Origin: Neobacillus rhizosphaerae
GTDB lineage: Bacteria; Bacillota; Bacilli; Bacillales; Cytobacillaceae
DNA: 61,636 bases
Reading direction: 5' to 3'
Assembly: GCF_937468385.1 (NCBI RefSeq)
Contig: NZ_CALBWS010000033.1
Location: 1-61,636, forward strand
Shown here: piece by piece, positions 17,456-26,093 of the stretch
How positions within the stretch are numbered: the first letter of the stretch is position 1
Layout of the letters: every line of letters starts with the position of its first letter
Made by a program: the position numbers and the translations under genes
Notes under the pieces: model-generated
The model's database searches: none
Told to the model about the DNA's origin: nothing
The model's input: the letters and a program-made list of their open reading frames with translations, nothing else

Positions 17456-17595
17456 TTAATACTCCCCTTTCGTGAGTATTCCTGATTATTAGATGGATTT
17501 GCCTCCGACATAGGAATATAATGATAGAGTTTTGGGACATCCTTTTTCAAGGTTTCCTTACCTTTACATAAAATTGACAACAAGGAGATAAAACA

Positions 17596-17790
17596 ATGTG
17601 ATTTGTATTTTTTCTTTTAATAGCCTTCGCTTGGTGCGATGCCGACTTATTTTATAAAAAAGGCACAGATAGTAATGACAAATTCAACCAGCTCAAAATT
17701 ATCATCACGGTAGGATTGGTCAACTGCCATCATAAATTGCTCCACCCCATCATTCTCTTCCCTTCATTCTCCAACGAAAATTCCTTAACC
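17596..17790 (+). pseudogene. Decayed fragment of a DMT/EamA-type transporter
   Basis: AAGGAG precedes ATG at 17596, but the second codon is TGA. Read through in frame, the next codons give FVFFLLIAFAWCDADLFYKK followed by GTDSNDKFNQLKIIITVGLV, which closely resembles the first helix and loop of EamA-like transporters (AWGSADLFYKKG...KIVIMVGLVMG). After about 50 codons the similarity is lost. The remnant is only about 65 codons long, so most of the gene is deleted. Confidence 0.65.
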
Positions 17791-17805
17791 GCCTTTGAAT
17801 TTGGC

Positions 17806-17836
17806 ACAAAAAAATCTCCCTTCTATGCAGGGAGAT
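17806..17836 (-). terminator. Terminator of the TSUP-cyclodeaminase operon
   Basis: Read leftward: ATCTCCCT, loop GCATAGA, AGGGAGAT and seven T. About 105 bases after the stop at 17943. Confidence 0.85.
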
Positions 17837-17942
17837 CTTCAACAACCATATTTTCATTTTTATTCGTCTAAACTAGAGTAATGAACAGAATACTACATCT
17901 AGATGGCAATTTTCACCAAATCGCGATGGCGGGGTTATTATT

Positions 17943-18932
17943 CTAAATCTCCACGACATTTCCCACATTATTTTCTATCGCCTTTTTATAGATTTGATGG
18001 GCGGTAACGACATCAAGTACCGCTGCACCAACAGTTTTGAAAAGGGTAATTTCTTCGTCGGTTTCTCTTCCTAAAATTTGTCCTAGAATAACCTCACCTA
18101 ATTCACCATTGAAGTCCTGCTCAGAAACGATGCCCTTTTCCATTGGGATTAAGAAATCTCCTGCTTCCGCCAGTACACCCTCTTTTGTGTCAAAGAAAAC
18201 TTTATCTGCATTTTTGACGATATTTTCATCAAGCTCTTGCATTTGTGGTGTATACGCTCCTACCCCGTTAACATGTGCCCCTTTCTTCACCAAAGTACCA
18301 TCAAAAACTGGTCTTCTTGAAGTGGTCACACAAGTGATAATATCCGCATTCCTAACTGCTTCATTTCCATTTTCAACTGCCACAATCTCGGTATCATAGG
18401 CTGCTAATTCACGCTGCATCGTTTCTGCGAACTCTTTTGCTCTTTCATAATTGATATCGAATACCCGAACTTCTTCTAAATTTCTTACACAAACCATCGC
18501 TTCAAGCTGTGTAGCCGCCTGCCCTCCAGTTCCAAATAAAACGCCAATCTTAGCATCTTTTTTAGCAAGAATATCAGTGGCCGCACCTTGAACCGCACCC
18601 GTACGCAATTGCGTTAAATACGTTCCATCCAAGATGGCACACACTTCGCCCGTCGTTCCATCCAAAAGGATCATTTGGGCCGGAACGGAAGGTTTACCTT
18701 TTTCGATATTTTTTGGAAAAACAGATACGATCTTAATTCCCGTAGCATCAAATTCTTCTACATAGGCTGGCATAAATAAGCTTTGTCCCTGTTCCTTTGG
18801 AATATCAATATTCACCCTTAGCGGAGATACACACTTTCCGGCCGAATAGATTCTTAACGCATCTTTATCCGCTTCAATCGCATCTTTCATCGTAAATACT
18901 TTTTTGATATCTTCCTTTGTTAAAACTAACAT
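17943..18932 (-). CDS. Ornithine cyclodeaminase / mu-crystallin family enzyme
   Basis: 329 residues, the normal family length. Substrate-side blocks SPLRVNIDIP and GIKIVSVFPKN, TGEVCAILDGTYLTQLRTGA, and the NAD(P)-binding IGVLFGTGGQAATQLEAM followed by EVRVFDIN are all present. Members are ornithine cyclodeaminases, ketimine reductases or amino-acid dehydrogenases; the exact reaction cannot be told. AGGAG is seven bases before ATG. The TSUP permease gene lies 15 bases upstream in the same operon, so the enzyme probably handles something the permease moves. Confidence 0.9.
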   Translation of the reverse strand: MLVLTKEDIKKVFTMKDAIEADKDALRIYSAGKCVSPLRVNIDIPKEQGQSLFMPAYVEEFDATGIKIVSVFPKNIEKGKPSVPAQMILLDGTTGEVCAILDGTYLTQLRTGAVQGAATDILAKKDAKIGVLFGTGGQAATQLEAMVCVRNLEEVRVFDINYERAKEFAETMQRELAAYDTEIVAVENGNEAVRNADIITCVTTSRRPVFDGTLVKKGAHVNGVGAYTPQMQELDENIVKNADKVFFDTKEGVLAEAGDFLIPMEKGIVSEQDFNGELGEVILGQILGRETDEEITLFKTVGAAVLDVVTAHQIYKKAIENNVGNVVEI

Positions 18933-18947
18933 ATATAATCACTCCTA

Positions 18948-19856
18948 TTATTTTGCAGCTGCTAGCTGTTCATTTTCTTCTTTTTTGCTTGAAGATTTTA
19001 ACTCATTTATTAGCATGCTTAATCCGCTATAAAGTAGAATGGCAGCAACGACCCATTGGATCATGGAAACATCTAGACCCTTAACTAGATAAACGGCTAC
19101 AAGAACACCGATTACACCGAAGGTTGAAGCAAATAACGTGATTTTTCTTCCATATTCTCCGAATTTAATAAATTCCATGCTGCCCACAGGTACAGAGAAG
19201 GTACATGCACCCATCATAATTGGGAAAGCAACTGCTGGGTTCATTCCGAGTGCATATATTGTAGCCATTGTTAAGGCATAAGATCCGATTCCGATATTGT
19301 TTAAAGCTCCGAAAATGAATAATGCTACGGCTGCTGTGACAAGTTTACCACCAGTAAGAGCTGTTGCTGTCCCACCAGAAGGGACAAGGTTGAATTTACC
19401 AGCTAATATAAATGCCGTGGCAACCAACAATCCTACACTAATAAATCTTCTAATTACCTTAGGATCTAATTTCACGACAAATCTTGGTCCAATATATGCT
19501 CCTATGATTTGAGCAACGATACAAACGATTAATGTAACTGGACTTACTTCGATAACGGATATGTATGCTAGCGCCATTACCGCTACTGGAATAACACATT
19601 GGGCATTTAGGGTACCTGGAAGCTTTTTATCTGAAACTAGTTTCTTTTTTCGATAAAGAATCGTAGAAATAGCAAAGTCTGAAACACCAAAGGTTGAGAA
19701 AAAGAAGATGACGGCAGAAGAGATCGATAAAAATATATTGCTGCCTGGCTCTTTCTTTAGTTCACTTTTATTTTTTCGTAAATCCTGTACAAGCTTAAAT
19801 GCGAAAATACCATTAATAATTACTATAAGTGCTAGAATCGCTGTTGCCATTGTCAT
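18948..19856 (-). CDS. TSUP (TauE/SafE) family membrane permease
   Basis: 302 residues with about eight hydrophobic segments, including FFFSTFGVSDFAISTILYRKK, IIGAYIGPRFVVKLDPKVIRRFISVGLL and LFIFGALNNIGIGSYALTMATIYALGMNP, two related halves as in TauE/SafE proteins. These export or import small organic or sulfur anions; the partner cyclodeaminase suggests an amino-acid-derived substrate, which is inference. First gene of the operon. The upstream region holds a 30-bp palindrome and a pair of direct repeats. Confidence 0.85.
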   Translation of the reverse strand: MTMATAILALIVIINGIFAFKLVQDLRKNKSELKKEPGSNIFLSISSAVIFFFSTFGVSDFAISTILYRKKKLVSDKKLPGTLNAQCVIPVAVMALAYISVIEVSPVTLIVCIVAQIIGAYIGPRFVVKLDPKVIRRFISVGLLVATAFILAGKFNLVPSGGTATALTGGKLVTAAVALFIFGALNNIGIGSYALTMATIYALGMNPAVAFPIMMGACTFSVPVGSMEFIKFGEYGRKITLFASTFGVIGVLVAVYLVKGLDVSMIQWVVAAILLYSGLSMLINELKSSSKKEENEQLAAAK

Positions 19857-19912
19857 TCACTCTCCATTTTTATTTTTATTAAGGATGGGCCCTTTTAAAA
19901 TAACCTTCACGC

Positions 19913-19942
19913 AGAAGTTTGTGAAGTATTTCACTAACTTCT
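19913..19942. promoter_or_regulatory. 30-bp palindrome upstream of the TSUP operon
   Basis: AGAAGTT, T, GTGAA, GTAT, TTCAC, T, AACTTCT: twelve paired positions per side with one T-T mismatch. It lies 57 bases before the TSUP start and is a likely operator. Confidence 0.6.
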
Positions 19943-19982
19943 ACACCCTTAATATACTCCCCGCTTTTTCAAACAACAATAG

Positions 19983-20049
19983 CTTTCACAGTTTCTTAAC
20001 ATATTTACTTTTATTACGATGCAAATCTTTCACACTTTTTTAACATAAT
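19983..20049. repeat. Pair of 23-bp direct repeats upstream of the TSUP operon
   Basis: CTTTCACAGTTTCTTAACAT at 19983 and CTTTCACACTTTTTTAACAT at 20027, 44 bp apart, differing at two of these 20 positions. Possibly binding sites for an activator. Confidence 0.55.
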
Positions 20050-20061
20050 GTTCTTATTCAT

Positions 20062-20093
20062 TCAAAAAATCCCTCAGACTCCAGTCTGAGGGA
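20062..20093 (-). terminator. Terminator of the Dms operon
   Basis: Read leftward: TCCCTCAGACT, CC-type tight loop, AGTCTGAGGGA and six T. It lies about 78 bases after the tatA stop. Confidence 0.9.
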
Positions 20094-20170
20094 ATAGTTT
20101 AGCGCTACCACGGCTATCAAACACACATTTTGAGTTTGTATTATTAAATACCAACGTCCGTTCCTCTTAT

Positions 20171-20368
20171 TTATAACACCTTTACTTTTTCTTCTTCGTT
20201 TTCTTTTTCCTCATCCATCAAGCCTTTAGTGGATTTCTTGAATTCTTTTAAGGATTGACCAACTGCCCTTCCTAATTCCGGTAGTTTCTTAGGACCAAAT
20301 ATGATTAAAGCCAGAACTAAAACAATGATTAAACCTGGTATTCCGATATTTGATAGCATTTTTTCCAT
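20171..20368 (-). CDS. tatA: Twin-arginine translocase subunit TatA/TatE
   Basis: 65 residues: one N-terminal membrane helix (GIPGLIIVLVLALIIFG), the hinge FGPKKLPELGRAVGQSLKEFKK and an acidic, lysine-rich tail. This is the canonical TatA layout. It is the last gene of the Dms operon, in which DmsA carries a twin-arginine signal, so it is probably the dedicated export pore. No tatC is in the window, so a TatC from elsewhere must be used. The true start may be the fourth codon (MLSNIGIPG). Confidence 0.93.
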   Translation of the reverse strand: MEKMLSNIGIPGLIIVLVLALIIFGPKKLPELGRAVGQSLKEFKKSTKGLMDEEKENEEEKVKVL

Positions 20369-20380
20369 CTCTTTTCATTT

Positions 20381-21295
20381 TTAGCATGTTTGGCTATTTA
20401 AGTATCCAGCTTTCCGATTCTTACAGGCCGGACAGCTTTCATCATGTTCACGCAATGTTTGAAAGCTATTGTTGCAGAGGCTACACATTTTCGTATATAC
20501 ATCATAGCTTTTCGTAACAGCTGAGGCTATTAAACTTGTCATGGTAATAGCCTTTTCAGGGCAAAGCTCCTGACAAAGCTGACAACCGGAACAGGACTGA
20601 GGGTTTATCGTAAAGCCGGTGTCATCTAACTTAAAACAAGTTTTAGGACACATGACTTCACAGCCCTTACAGAGGGAACACTTTTCACGATCTATTGTCA
20701 CATCAAAAAATTGATGATCAGGATAATATCGAGTAACATCTAAATCCATGTGGTTAAATCTCCATTTGGCAGGGGTTACTTGCCGTACAAATGACTGGCC
20801 TTCCTTCTTCCAGAGCGAAAATAGCTCTCTTCTTGAATAAGAATCCTCGAAACTTGTTTCAGTTTCTGTCATAAAAGGCGTCCTACCAAGCTTACATAAT
20901 AATGAATTGACTTCTTCCACCATATCCTTCCATTCTAGGCTGAACTCTTTTTCTTCACAGGCAATCGTGTTGATTCCTTTAGCATGGTAGATCAGCAGCT
21001 CCTTTGGAGATGGAGGTTTTACGGTTGTGGCAATTATTTTATTTTGAAAAAAGTCTTTCTTTGGAAGTATGCCAGACACAGCTTGAACTGGACAGGCTAC
21101 GATGCAGCTTCCACATTCTCTGCACTTTTGATTATCTATTACTGTCTTTCCCTGAGAGATGATTAGGGCACCATCATGACAGGCGGTTACACACTTTTCA
21201 CAGGTAGATCGGGGGCTCTTATGACGCACACAAGCTGATGATAAAACTTCATACTCATAATCAAGACTTTCCATCCACTTTTCAACGAATCCCAT
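20381..21295 (-). CDS. Polyferredoxin of the Dms operon (NapF/HycB-like)
   Basis: 304 residues with several iron-sulfur motifs in order: CEKCVTAC (degenerate), CRECGSCIVACP, then a linker of about 130 residues, CSLCKGCEVMCPKTC, CSGCQLCQELCP and a C-terminal CSLCNNSF...CPACKNR zinc-ribbon-like pair. It probably carries electrons to or supports maturation of the reductase. It is separated from dmsC by 60 bases and from tatA by 12. The family is not named with certainty. Confidence 0.8.
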   Translation of the reverse strand: MGFVEKWMESLDYEYEVLSSACVRHKSPRSTCEKCVTACHDGALIISQGKTVIDNQKCRECGSCIVACPVQAVSGILPKKDFFQNKIIATTVKPPSPKELLIYHAKGINTIACEEKEFSLEWKDMVEEVNSLLCKLGRTPFMTETETSFEDSYSRRELFSLWKKEGQSFVRQVTPAKWRFNHMDLDVTRYYPDHQFFDVTIDREKCSLCKGCEVMCPKTCFKLDDTGFTINPQSCSGCQLCQELCPEKAITMTSLIASAVTKSYDVYTKMCSLCNNSFQTLREHDESCPACKNRKAGYLNSQTC

Positions 21296-21355
21296 TCATT
21301 CCACCCCCGATTTTTTAAAAATACGTAGCAGGTACCCCCTGCTTCATTAATAACC

Positions 21356-22189
21356 TTATGAACCTAATACGTAAAACACATATCTGCTCATGCCTTCTGC
21401 GAGAACAAAGAAGATCAGTGCAGCATAGATAAAGGCGTAATTAATTTTATTCTTGGTGGTAAGAGCTAAATAAGCCATCAATGAAAGGCCGGCAATTTCA
21501 ATCACCCACCGAACCCCAATCATGCTGGAGTATGGTACCAGTTTATTAGCCGCTGTTTCACTCGAGATTGACTGAATTTCAGGTATATAAGCATTGAACA
21601 TGGCTGAACCAATTAACTGGACAGCAATTCCAATGATACTAAACGCGAATGCCCACTTTATCGCCTTTAGGATTGCTTTACCCTCAAGGAATGGGGCAAT
21701 AAGGCTTGCCCCAAGAATAGGACCGATTGAAAAAGCTGTACCATAAAAAACAAGATAAGTATTCAAATGATTCCAGCCGTTAACACGTGTAACAGTGTAG
21801 GCAGTTGCCATGCAATAAATATCAATAACTCCGACTAGCCCCGTAATCAACATAAGTACAGGATTGATTTTCTTTTGGACAATGGCAAGGCCTGCAGTGA
21901 TGCAAGCAAAAGCAATAAAAGCACCGGTTACAACAATTTCATTACTCATCCAAGACCTGCCAAACCCTCTAATGGCATTGAAGGCATGGAGTGGTTCGCC
22001 AAGATGAAAGAATGCTCCAAATAAGCCGACAATCGATAAACAGGCAATAACAATAAGAGGCAATTTCATTATTTTAATAGGATTAGTGCTGTCATCGGCC
22101 ATCATTCCATTTATAAACCATAGGAACAATATTCCTCCGACTGCAGCAGGTATTGCTACTGTGAAGATTAATAGCGCCCATTCATGCAT
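21356..22189 (-). CDS. dmsC: DmsC-like membrane anchor subunit
   Basis: 277 residues with eight or so hydrophobic segments, starting MHEWALLIFTVAIPAAVGGILF as in DmsC proteins, with FHLGEPLHAFNAIRGFGRSWMSNEI and YCMATAYTV. It anchors DmsAB in the membrane and oxidises menaquinol. GGGAGG precedes ATG at nine bases; dmsB ends 16 bases upstream. Confidence 0.9.
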   Translation of the reverse strand: MHEWALLIFTVAIPAAVGGILFLWFINGMMADDSTNPIKIMKLPLIVIACLSIVGLFGAFFHLGEPLHAFNAIRGFGRSWMSNEIVVTGAFIAFACITAGLAIVQKKINPVLMLITGLVGVIDIYCMATAYTVTRVNGWNHLNTYLVFYGTAFSIGPILGASLIAPFLEGKAILKAIKWAFAFSIIGIAVQLIGSAMFNAYIPEIQSISSETAANKLVPYSSMIGVRWVIEIAGLSLMAYLALTTKNKINYAFIYAALIFFVLAEGMSRYVFYVLGS

Positions 22190-22205
22190 CGTTTCTTTCC
22201 CTCCC

Positions 22206-22754
22206 TTATTTTGATTGACTCAATGGTGTAAGCACCAGGTTTGGTTTTGTGATCGAGGAGCTTGGCAGCCCTTTGATATCGGCATTTTTTCCATATTTAG
22301 CACGTAGCTTGTTAATCTCGCCAAACTCAATCGCCCGCATCGGACATGAGGTTACACAAACAGGGTCCTCACCCTTTTCCCTTAAATCAATACAAGTATC
22401 ACATTTCGTCATCATTCCGAGTTCTTTATTGTATTGCGGGGCACCGTATGGACAGTTCCACTCACAATAGCGGCAGCCCATACATTTTTCATGGTCGATT
22501 AAGACGACACCATCTTCTGTTCGTTTGTAGGCTGCGCCTGTAGGGCATCCCTTCACACAGCCTGGCTCGTCACAATGATTGCAGGATATCGATAAATGGT
22601 ACATAGATACATTTGGAAAAGTTCCTTCCCGATAATCATATACACGTCTAAAGTTCCGGCCAACTTCCAAATCACTTTTATCCTTACACGCAATCACACA
22701 TGTTTTACATCCAATACATTCTGCTACATTAACGTAAAATCCCATTTGAGGCAT
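22206..22754 (-). CDS. dmsB: DmsB-like four-cluster ferredoxin subunit
   Basis: 182 residues. Four Cys clusters are visible: CIGCKTCVIACKD, CNHCDEPGCVKGCP, CMGCRYCEWNCPYGAPQ, and CDTC...CVTSCPMRAIEFG. The layout is that of DmsB/PhsB/NrfC electron-transfer subunits, linking the membrane anchor to DmsA. AGGAGG lies nine bases upstream of ATG. Confidence 0.94.
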   Translation of the reverse strand: MPQMGFYVNVAECIGCKTCVIACKDKSDLEVGRNFRRVYDYREGTFPNVSMYHLSISCNHCDEPGCVKGCPTGAAYKRTEDGVVLIDHEKCMGCRYCEWNCPYGAPQYNKELGMMTKCDTCIDLREKGEDPVCVTSCPMRAIEFGEINKLRAKYGKNADIKGLPSSSITKPNLVLTPLSQSK

Positions 22755-22777
22755 TTCACTTTACCTCCTCTCTTTTA

Positions 22778-25354
22778 TTAAAATTTGATGATGCGCTGAT
22801 CCCATTTATAATCTTCTTCTAGCGGTTTACCCTCCCATTTTTCGAGATTGCACCTTGCAGTATTGTACCCTGAGGTACCAAGCCCTGTTGGGACAAAACC
22901 TACTAGCATATTATCTGCACCTGCTCGGTCCACTTTATCCTTCTCATCGAGGTCCACCCAAGACCCATGCGGCAGAGCAATCGTTCCTGGCATCAGTGTT
23001 TCAACCACAAGTGCCGGTCTAAGCGTCTTACCATACTCATTGGAAAGCATGACAGTATCACCGGTTTTTATACCTTTCTCATCTGCATCAGAACGGCTTA
23101 AATAAACAGGATTTGGCCATGCCTCTCGAAGCTGTGGTACATTGTCAAAGGTACTGTGCGAACGACGTAGATAATGTGGATTAAAGACCTGGAATGGATA
23201 TTTCCCTTTTTTCTTCTTTTTCCAATCTGAAAAAGTAGATTCATAGCCTTCAGTCCTTGGTTCATATTTAGGAATAGGAGCAATCTCAGTAAAAGCCTTC
23301 TTGGATGCTTCATTAATGGCTTTGCAATAGATTTCAAACTTGCCGCTTTCACTTGATACCGGATTCTTTACTGGATCATCAATAAAATCCTTATAGGCTA
23401 TAAACCCTAAATTGTCGCCTTTTTTTCTTGGTACCTGATAAATACCTACATCTAAAAACTCTTTCAAACCTATGCGTCCTTGCTGCGGTGTTCCTTTCAC
23501 TCCCCATTCTTGAATGTCTTTGGCCGTGATCGTGCAAAGTGGTTCGAAGTCTTTTCCGTTTTCTTTTACCACCGTACTTCCCGCAAGCTGATTGAAAAAT
23601 TGCTGTTTTTCATCGATTGGATAGATTTCTTCAGGGTTTTTTCCAAGTTTCTTAATCAATAATTTAGCAATCTCTTGATCACTCTTTGCTTCGTATAAAG
23701 GATCTACGATTTTAGACCAAGCAATTAATATTTCGCGATTTCCTTCTCTAACAGCCCCTTCTCTTTCCCATTCTGTTGTGACTGGGAGAACAATATCAGA
23801 ATACTTAGCTGTTGTTGTCAGTGCATAGGCATTCGTGACAATAAATTCAACTTTACGATGTGCTTCAATTCCTCTCATGATATTGCTTCGTGTTTGAAGA
23901 ACAGCGTTATATCCATGGTAGATGAATTGAATGTTTACATTCCTTTCTCCTTCGCCTTTTTGCAAATACTTCCCTTTCAAAACTGCGTCAAAGATTTGAT
24001 TCTCATTAATAACATTTGTGATTGCGTTCGGAATTTCAGGCAATCCGCTGCCCCCTGGTGTCAACAATGCCGGTCCATTATTTCCTGCGTATTCCCAACA
24101 GCTAACACCTGTCATATTGCCGGAACTGCCCATATGCCCGGTCATCATCCCTAGTGTAGAGAATGCCTGCACCCAGCCTTCGCCGTTATTTATCCTTGCA
24201 GGGGCCCATCCTGTCAATAATGCGACTCTTTCAGTACCACCAATTTCCCTTGCAAGATAACGAATCGTACTTGCATTGACACCACATATTTCAGAAGCCC
24301 ACTCAGCTGTTTTCGGCTGCTTGTCATACGTACCTAAAATATAATCTTTGAAGTTCTCCTTCTTATCAACACCTGCCGGCATATGATCGGCATCAAAACC
24401 AACCGTATATTTATTTAAAAAGTCCCATTTTACAAGTGGATTTGTTATCGGGTCATCTTCTTCAAGTAAAGTGTGCATAATACCAAGTGCCAATGCGTGA
24501 TCAGTGCCCGGACGAATAGGGACCCACTCTGCTCCAAATACATTGGCCGAATCCGTATATAGTGGGTCAATTGTGATGAAACGAGCCCCAGCCTTTTTAG
24601 CCTGCAAATAGTTATATGTGGCACTTCCCATCGTGCTCCATGCGGGATTGGCACCCCATAGAACAATCAATTGGGAATTCCTTAAATCCACACGGTCATT
24701 AATCCCTTGAACATAAAGGCCTTCGCCGACACCCAGCATTTCATACGTATAAAGCCAGGCGCCCCATGAAATGGTGCCGTCGCTGGAAGTGTAACCACCC
24801 ACAGTGGCCATCGCATTTTTAATATCGCCCCCGCCTGAAACCCAAATAGATTCGTTTCCATATTTACTACTAATTCTTTTCGTTTCAGAGGCAATATGAT
24901 CAATCGCCTCCTCCCAGGAAATCCGGACCCATTGATCCTTTCCACGGAGTTCTTTCTTCCCTCCACCTGGCTGCCAATGTTTCCGTTTCATTGGGTATTT
25001 TAAGCGATCAGCATTAAAGACCTGATGGCGCTGTGAACGCCCCCGTAAACAACCACGTTGTTGGGGAAAATCCGGCGAATCTTGATGGGTGTCATCTGTC
25101 TTTTGACGAATCACAACACCATCTTTGACAAGTACTTTATTTAGACATCTACTGCCACAATTGTGCCAACATGCGGCTGTTTTCCATACACCTTCCCCAT
25201 TGGTAGCCTCTGCACCTTTGTTTACCTCTGCTTTGGCAACAAGACCTCTGGAAACCGGAACAGCCACAGTGGCGGCAGCTGCGGAAGTCCAGCCAATGAA
25301 CGATCTTCTAGTCAACTTGAAATCTTTGATTTTATTAATTAGATCAATCATCAT
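22778..25354 (-). CDS. dmsA: DmsA-like molybdopterin oxidoreductase, Tat-exported
   Basis: 858 residues. Twin-arginine signal LTRRSFIGW (Arg16-Arg17) with a following hydrophobic stretch ending at VAKA. The N-terminal [4Fe-4S] site is CWHNCGSRC...GCLRGRS, with RLKYPMKR directly after, nearly the DmsA pattern; molybdopterin-binding blocks follow (LIVLWGANPAWSTMG, YSDIVLPVTTEWEREG, YLRRSHSTFDNVPQLREAWPNPVYLS). It should reduce an S- or N-oxide such as dimethyl sulfoxide on the outer face of the membrane; the substrate is not proven. Start chosen behind AGGAGG. Second metal ligand residue not assigned. Confidence 0.92.
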   Translation of the reverse strand: MMIDLINKIKDFKLTRRSFIGWTSAAAATVAVPVSRGLVAKAEVNKGAEATNGEGVWKTAACWHNCGSRCLNKVLVKDGVVIRQKTDDTHQDSPDFPQQRGCLRGRSQRHQVFNADRLKYPMKRKHWQPGGGKKELRGKDQWVRISWEEAIDHIASETKRISSKYGNESIWVSGGGDIKNAMATVGGYTSSDGTISWGAWLYTYEMLGVGEGLYVQGINDRVDLRNSQLIVLWGANPAWSTMGSATYNYLQAKKAGARFITIDPLYTDSANVFGAEWVPIRPGTDHALALGIMHTLLEEDDPITNPLVKWDFLNKYTVGFDADHMPAGVDKKENFKDYILGTYDKQPKTAEWASEICGVNASTIRYLAREIGGTERVALLTGWAPARINNGEGWVQAFSTLGMMTGHMGSSGNMTGVSCWEYAGNNGPALLTPGGSGLPEIPNAITNVINENQIFDAVLKGKYLQKGEGERNVNIQFIYHGYNAVLQTRSNIMRGIEAHRKVEFIVTNAYALTTTAKYSDIVLPVTTEWEREGAVREGNREILIAWSKIVDPLYEAKSDQEIAKLLIKKLGKNPEEIYPIDEKQQFFNQLAGSTVVKENGKDFEPLCTITAKDIQEWGVKGTPQQGRIGLKEFLDVGIYQVPRKKGDNLGFIAYKDFIDDPVKNPVSSESGKFEIYCKAINEASKKAFTEIAPIPKYEPRTEGYESTFSDWKKKKKGKYPFQVFNPHYLRRSHSTFDNVPQLREAWPNPVYLSRSDADEKGIKTGDTVMLSNEYGKTLRPALVVETLMPGTIALPHGSWVDLDEKDKVDRAGADNMLVGFVPTGLGTSGYNTARCNLEKWEGKPLEEDYKWDQRIIKF

Positions 25355-25366
25355 GACCCTCCTTAT

Positions 25367-26092
25367 CTATTTGTCTTGGATAATCTCTATATTCAATAGT
25401 TCTTGAAGAACTTTTGAATCCATTTGTAAAAAATGTTCTAAGATTTTTGCTAATCCTCTAAAAAAGTCTGTCTCAGCATGTGTTGCGACCTTTTCTGCTA
25501 ACATCGGAATAAAAGCTAACAAATGATCATTAATAAACCTCTGTTGTTCTTTAAGTAAATAATTTATTTCTTTACTAGCATCGGGTCTTTCCGATTTTCC
25601 AGCTTGAATACATAGCTGATTAAGGCGATAAACAAAATCAAGCTCTAGGCCGACGTGATCATCTGGTTCAATATTGAAATCCGCTGTTTGAAACCCATAT
25701 TTCTCGTAAACCTTTCTTACATCCATCGTTGTTTTCTGGAACAACAGCTTATCTTTCCTAACATAGACGGATTCCCAAGGTTGTGCCAGTATTTCAAAGG
25801 GACCGATAAACATCCTCGTATAATCCCAATGCAAATCCTCAAAATGGTTGTCAATATGGATAGGGTCATGCTGGGATAAATACTTTTTCATCACCTGCAC
25901 TCCTTCTCGGATTCCATCTGATTCATCTTGGAAAGGAAACTGGTCAATCATGTTTCTTTGAATAAATTCTTTGATGTACTCCTTTGAAGGCTCCTCGATA
26001 AAGAATCTTCTTAAGATGTCATAAGCAAATTCCCTTGCAAAAAATACGTTGACAATATCTTTGACCGGTAGGGACTGTTTTACTGCTTCCAT
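25367..26092 (-). CDS. TorD/DmsD-family maturation chaperone
   Basis: 241 residues, mostly helical, with YDILRRFFIEEPSKEYI near the N-terminus and DHVGLELDFVYRLNQL, the E-x-D-F-x-x-x-L block of TorD/NarJ chaperones. These bind the Tat signal of the catalytic subunit and aid cofactor insertion before export. It lies 12 bases upstream of dmsA and begins one base after the radical SAM stop. Confidence 0.88.
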   Translation of the reverse strand: MEAVKQSLPVKDIVNVFFAREFAYDILRRFFIEEPSKEYIKEFIQRNMIDQFPFQDESDGIREGVQVMKKYLSQHDPIHIDNHFEDLHWDYTRMFIGPFEILAQPWESVYVRKDKLLFQKTTMDVRKVYEKYGFQTADFNIEPDDHVGLELDFVYRLNQLCIQAGKSERPDASKEINYLLKEQQRFINDHLLAFIPMLAEKVATHAETDFFRGLAKILEHFLQMDSKVLQELLNIEIIQDK

Positions 26093-26093
26093 G

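Noticed and set aside
17352..17583. Leftward frames with repeated CPNRTGIQTGF as a repeat protein
   Set aside because: They only translate the hairpin array; no start signal, short, no context.
20171..20368. Complete Tat system in the operon
   Set aside because: Only a TatA/TatE-type subunit is present; no tatC was found in the window.
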